From [Mycobacterium] nativiensis (lineage in GTDB: Bacteria; Actinomycetota; Actinomycetes; Mycobacteriales; Mycobacteriaceae): 32,458 nucleotides of DNA. Position 1 is the first letter of the stretch. Every line of letters starts with the position of its first letter. Location of the stretch: NCBI RefSeq assembly GCF_020172685.1, contig NZ_CP083986.1, positions 1,728,191 through 1,760,648 on the forward strand, read 5' to 3'. The notes below the pieces were generated by a model, which did not search any database, was not told where the DNA came from, and saw only the letters and a list, made by a program, of their open reading frames with translations. Below are positions 32,360 to 32,458 of the stretch, piece after piece. The position numbers and the translations under genes are program-made.

Positions 32360-32458
32360 TCAAGCGGCCCGGGTATCGGGGTTGGTTTGGCGGTGTGCCC
32401 AGGCTTTGTGTTCGTCGTAGGTGCTGTGGTGGCGTATGCAGCCGTGCAGGATGCCGAC
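32360..32458 (-). mobile_element. Transposase C-terminus, probably IS110 family (cut by window end)
   Basis: The last 32 codons of a leftward gene are visible: VGILHGCIRHHSTYDEHKAW and a short polar tail. The ILHGC...YDE...AW pattern resembles the C-terminal end of IS110-type (DEDD) transposases in mycobacteria. The upstream part lies outside the window, so it is unknown whether the element is intact. IS1182/IS4-like alternatives cannot be excluded. Confidence 0.5.

Overview
The window comes from a high-GC actinobacterium and almost certainly a Mycobacterium (sensu lato) other than M. tuberculosis. The evidence is protein similarity together with a gene order close to the M. tuberculosis Rv2458-Rv2436 segment: mmuM | clpX, korA-korB-mobA, rpfE, an Rv2449c-like gene, valS-folC-DUF4233-ndk, rne, rplU-rpmA-obg-proB, nadE, rbsK. 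From memory of that genome, several genes differ here. A transporter (Rv2456c) between clpX and korA, the Rv2451/Rv2452c pair near rpfE, and dctA between rne and rplU are not seen. A DUF937 gene and a block between proB and nadE are extra. Identifications rest on reading motifs, not on database searches.

Left part (1-6470): mmuM is divergent from clpX. The clpX unfoldase gene is followed by korA-korB, a CoA-dependent 2-oxoglutarate:ferredoxin oxidoreductase with overlapping genes, and by mobA (molybdenum cofactor guanylylation). From 6471 to 7721 the conserved order is interrupted. There are two tiny overlapping ORFs and then about 900 bp, partly AT-richer, with no convincing gene. The second half of that stretch looks like regulatory DNA and a long hairpin-rich leader for the resuscitation-promoting factor gene at 7722.

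Middle (8133-21703): this is the housekeeping core. It holds an Rv2449c-like saccharopine-dehydrogenase-fold protein, a DUF937 protein bracketed by strong hairpins, and the coupled valS-folC-DUF4233 run. It continues with ndk, RNase E behind a structured leader, and rplU-rpmA-obg-proB. Many junctions use ATGA or GTGA stop/start overlaps, indicating translational coupling.

Right part (21715-32458): this is more accessory. A stand-alone PE-PPE-domain hydrolase follows proB. A TetR repressor gene and a cytochrome P450 gene are divergent around a perfect 23-bp palindrome that overlaps both promoters. A sirtuin, an MFS transporter and a secreted protein run leftwards. nadE, a methyltransferase and a tautomerase run rightwards and converge on rbsK. 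The right edge carries remnants of two transposases flanking a VOC-fold (glyoxalase-like) gene.

Several genes (mmuM, the Rv2449c-like gene, valS, tetR, the sirtuin) have a TAnnnT -10 element ending 6-7 nt before the start codon and no Shine-Dalgarno sequence. This is the pattern expected for leaderless mRNAs, which are common in mycobacteria. No tRNA, rRNA or CRISPR array was seen.
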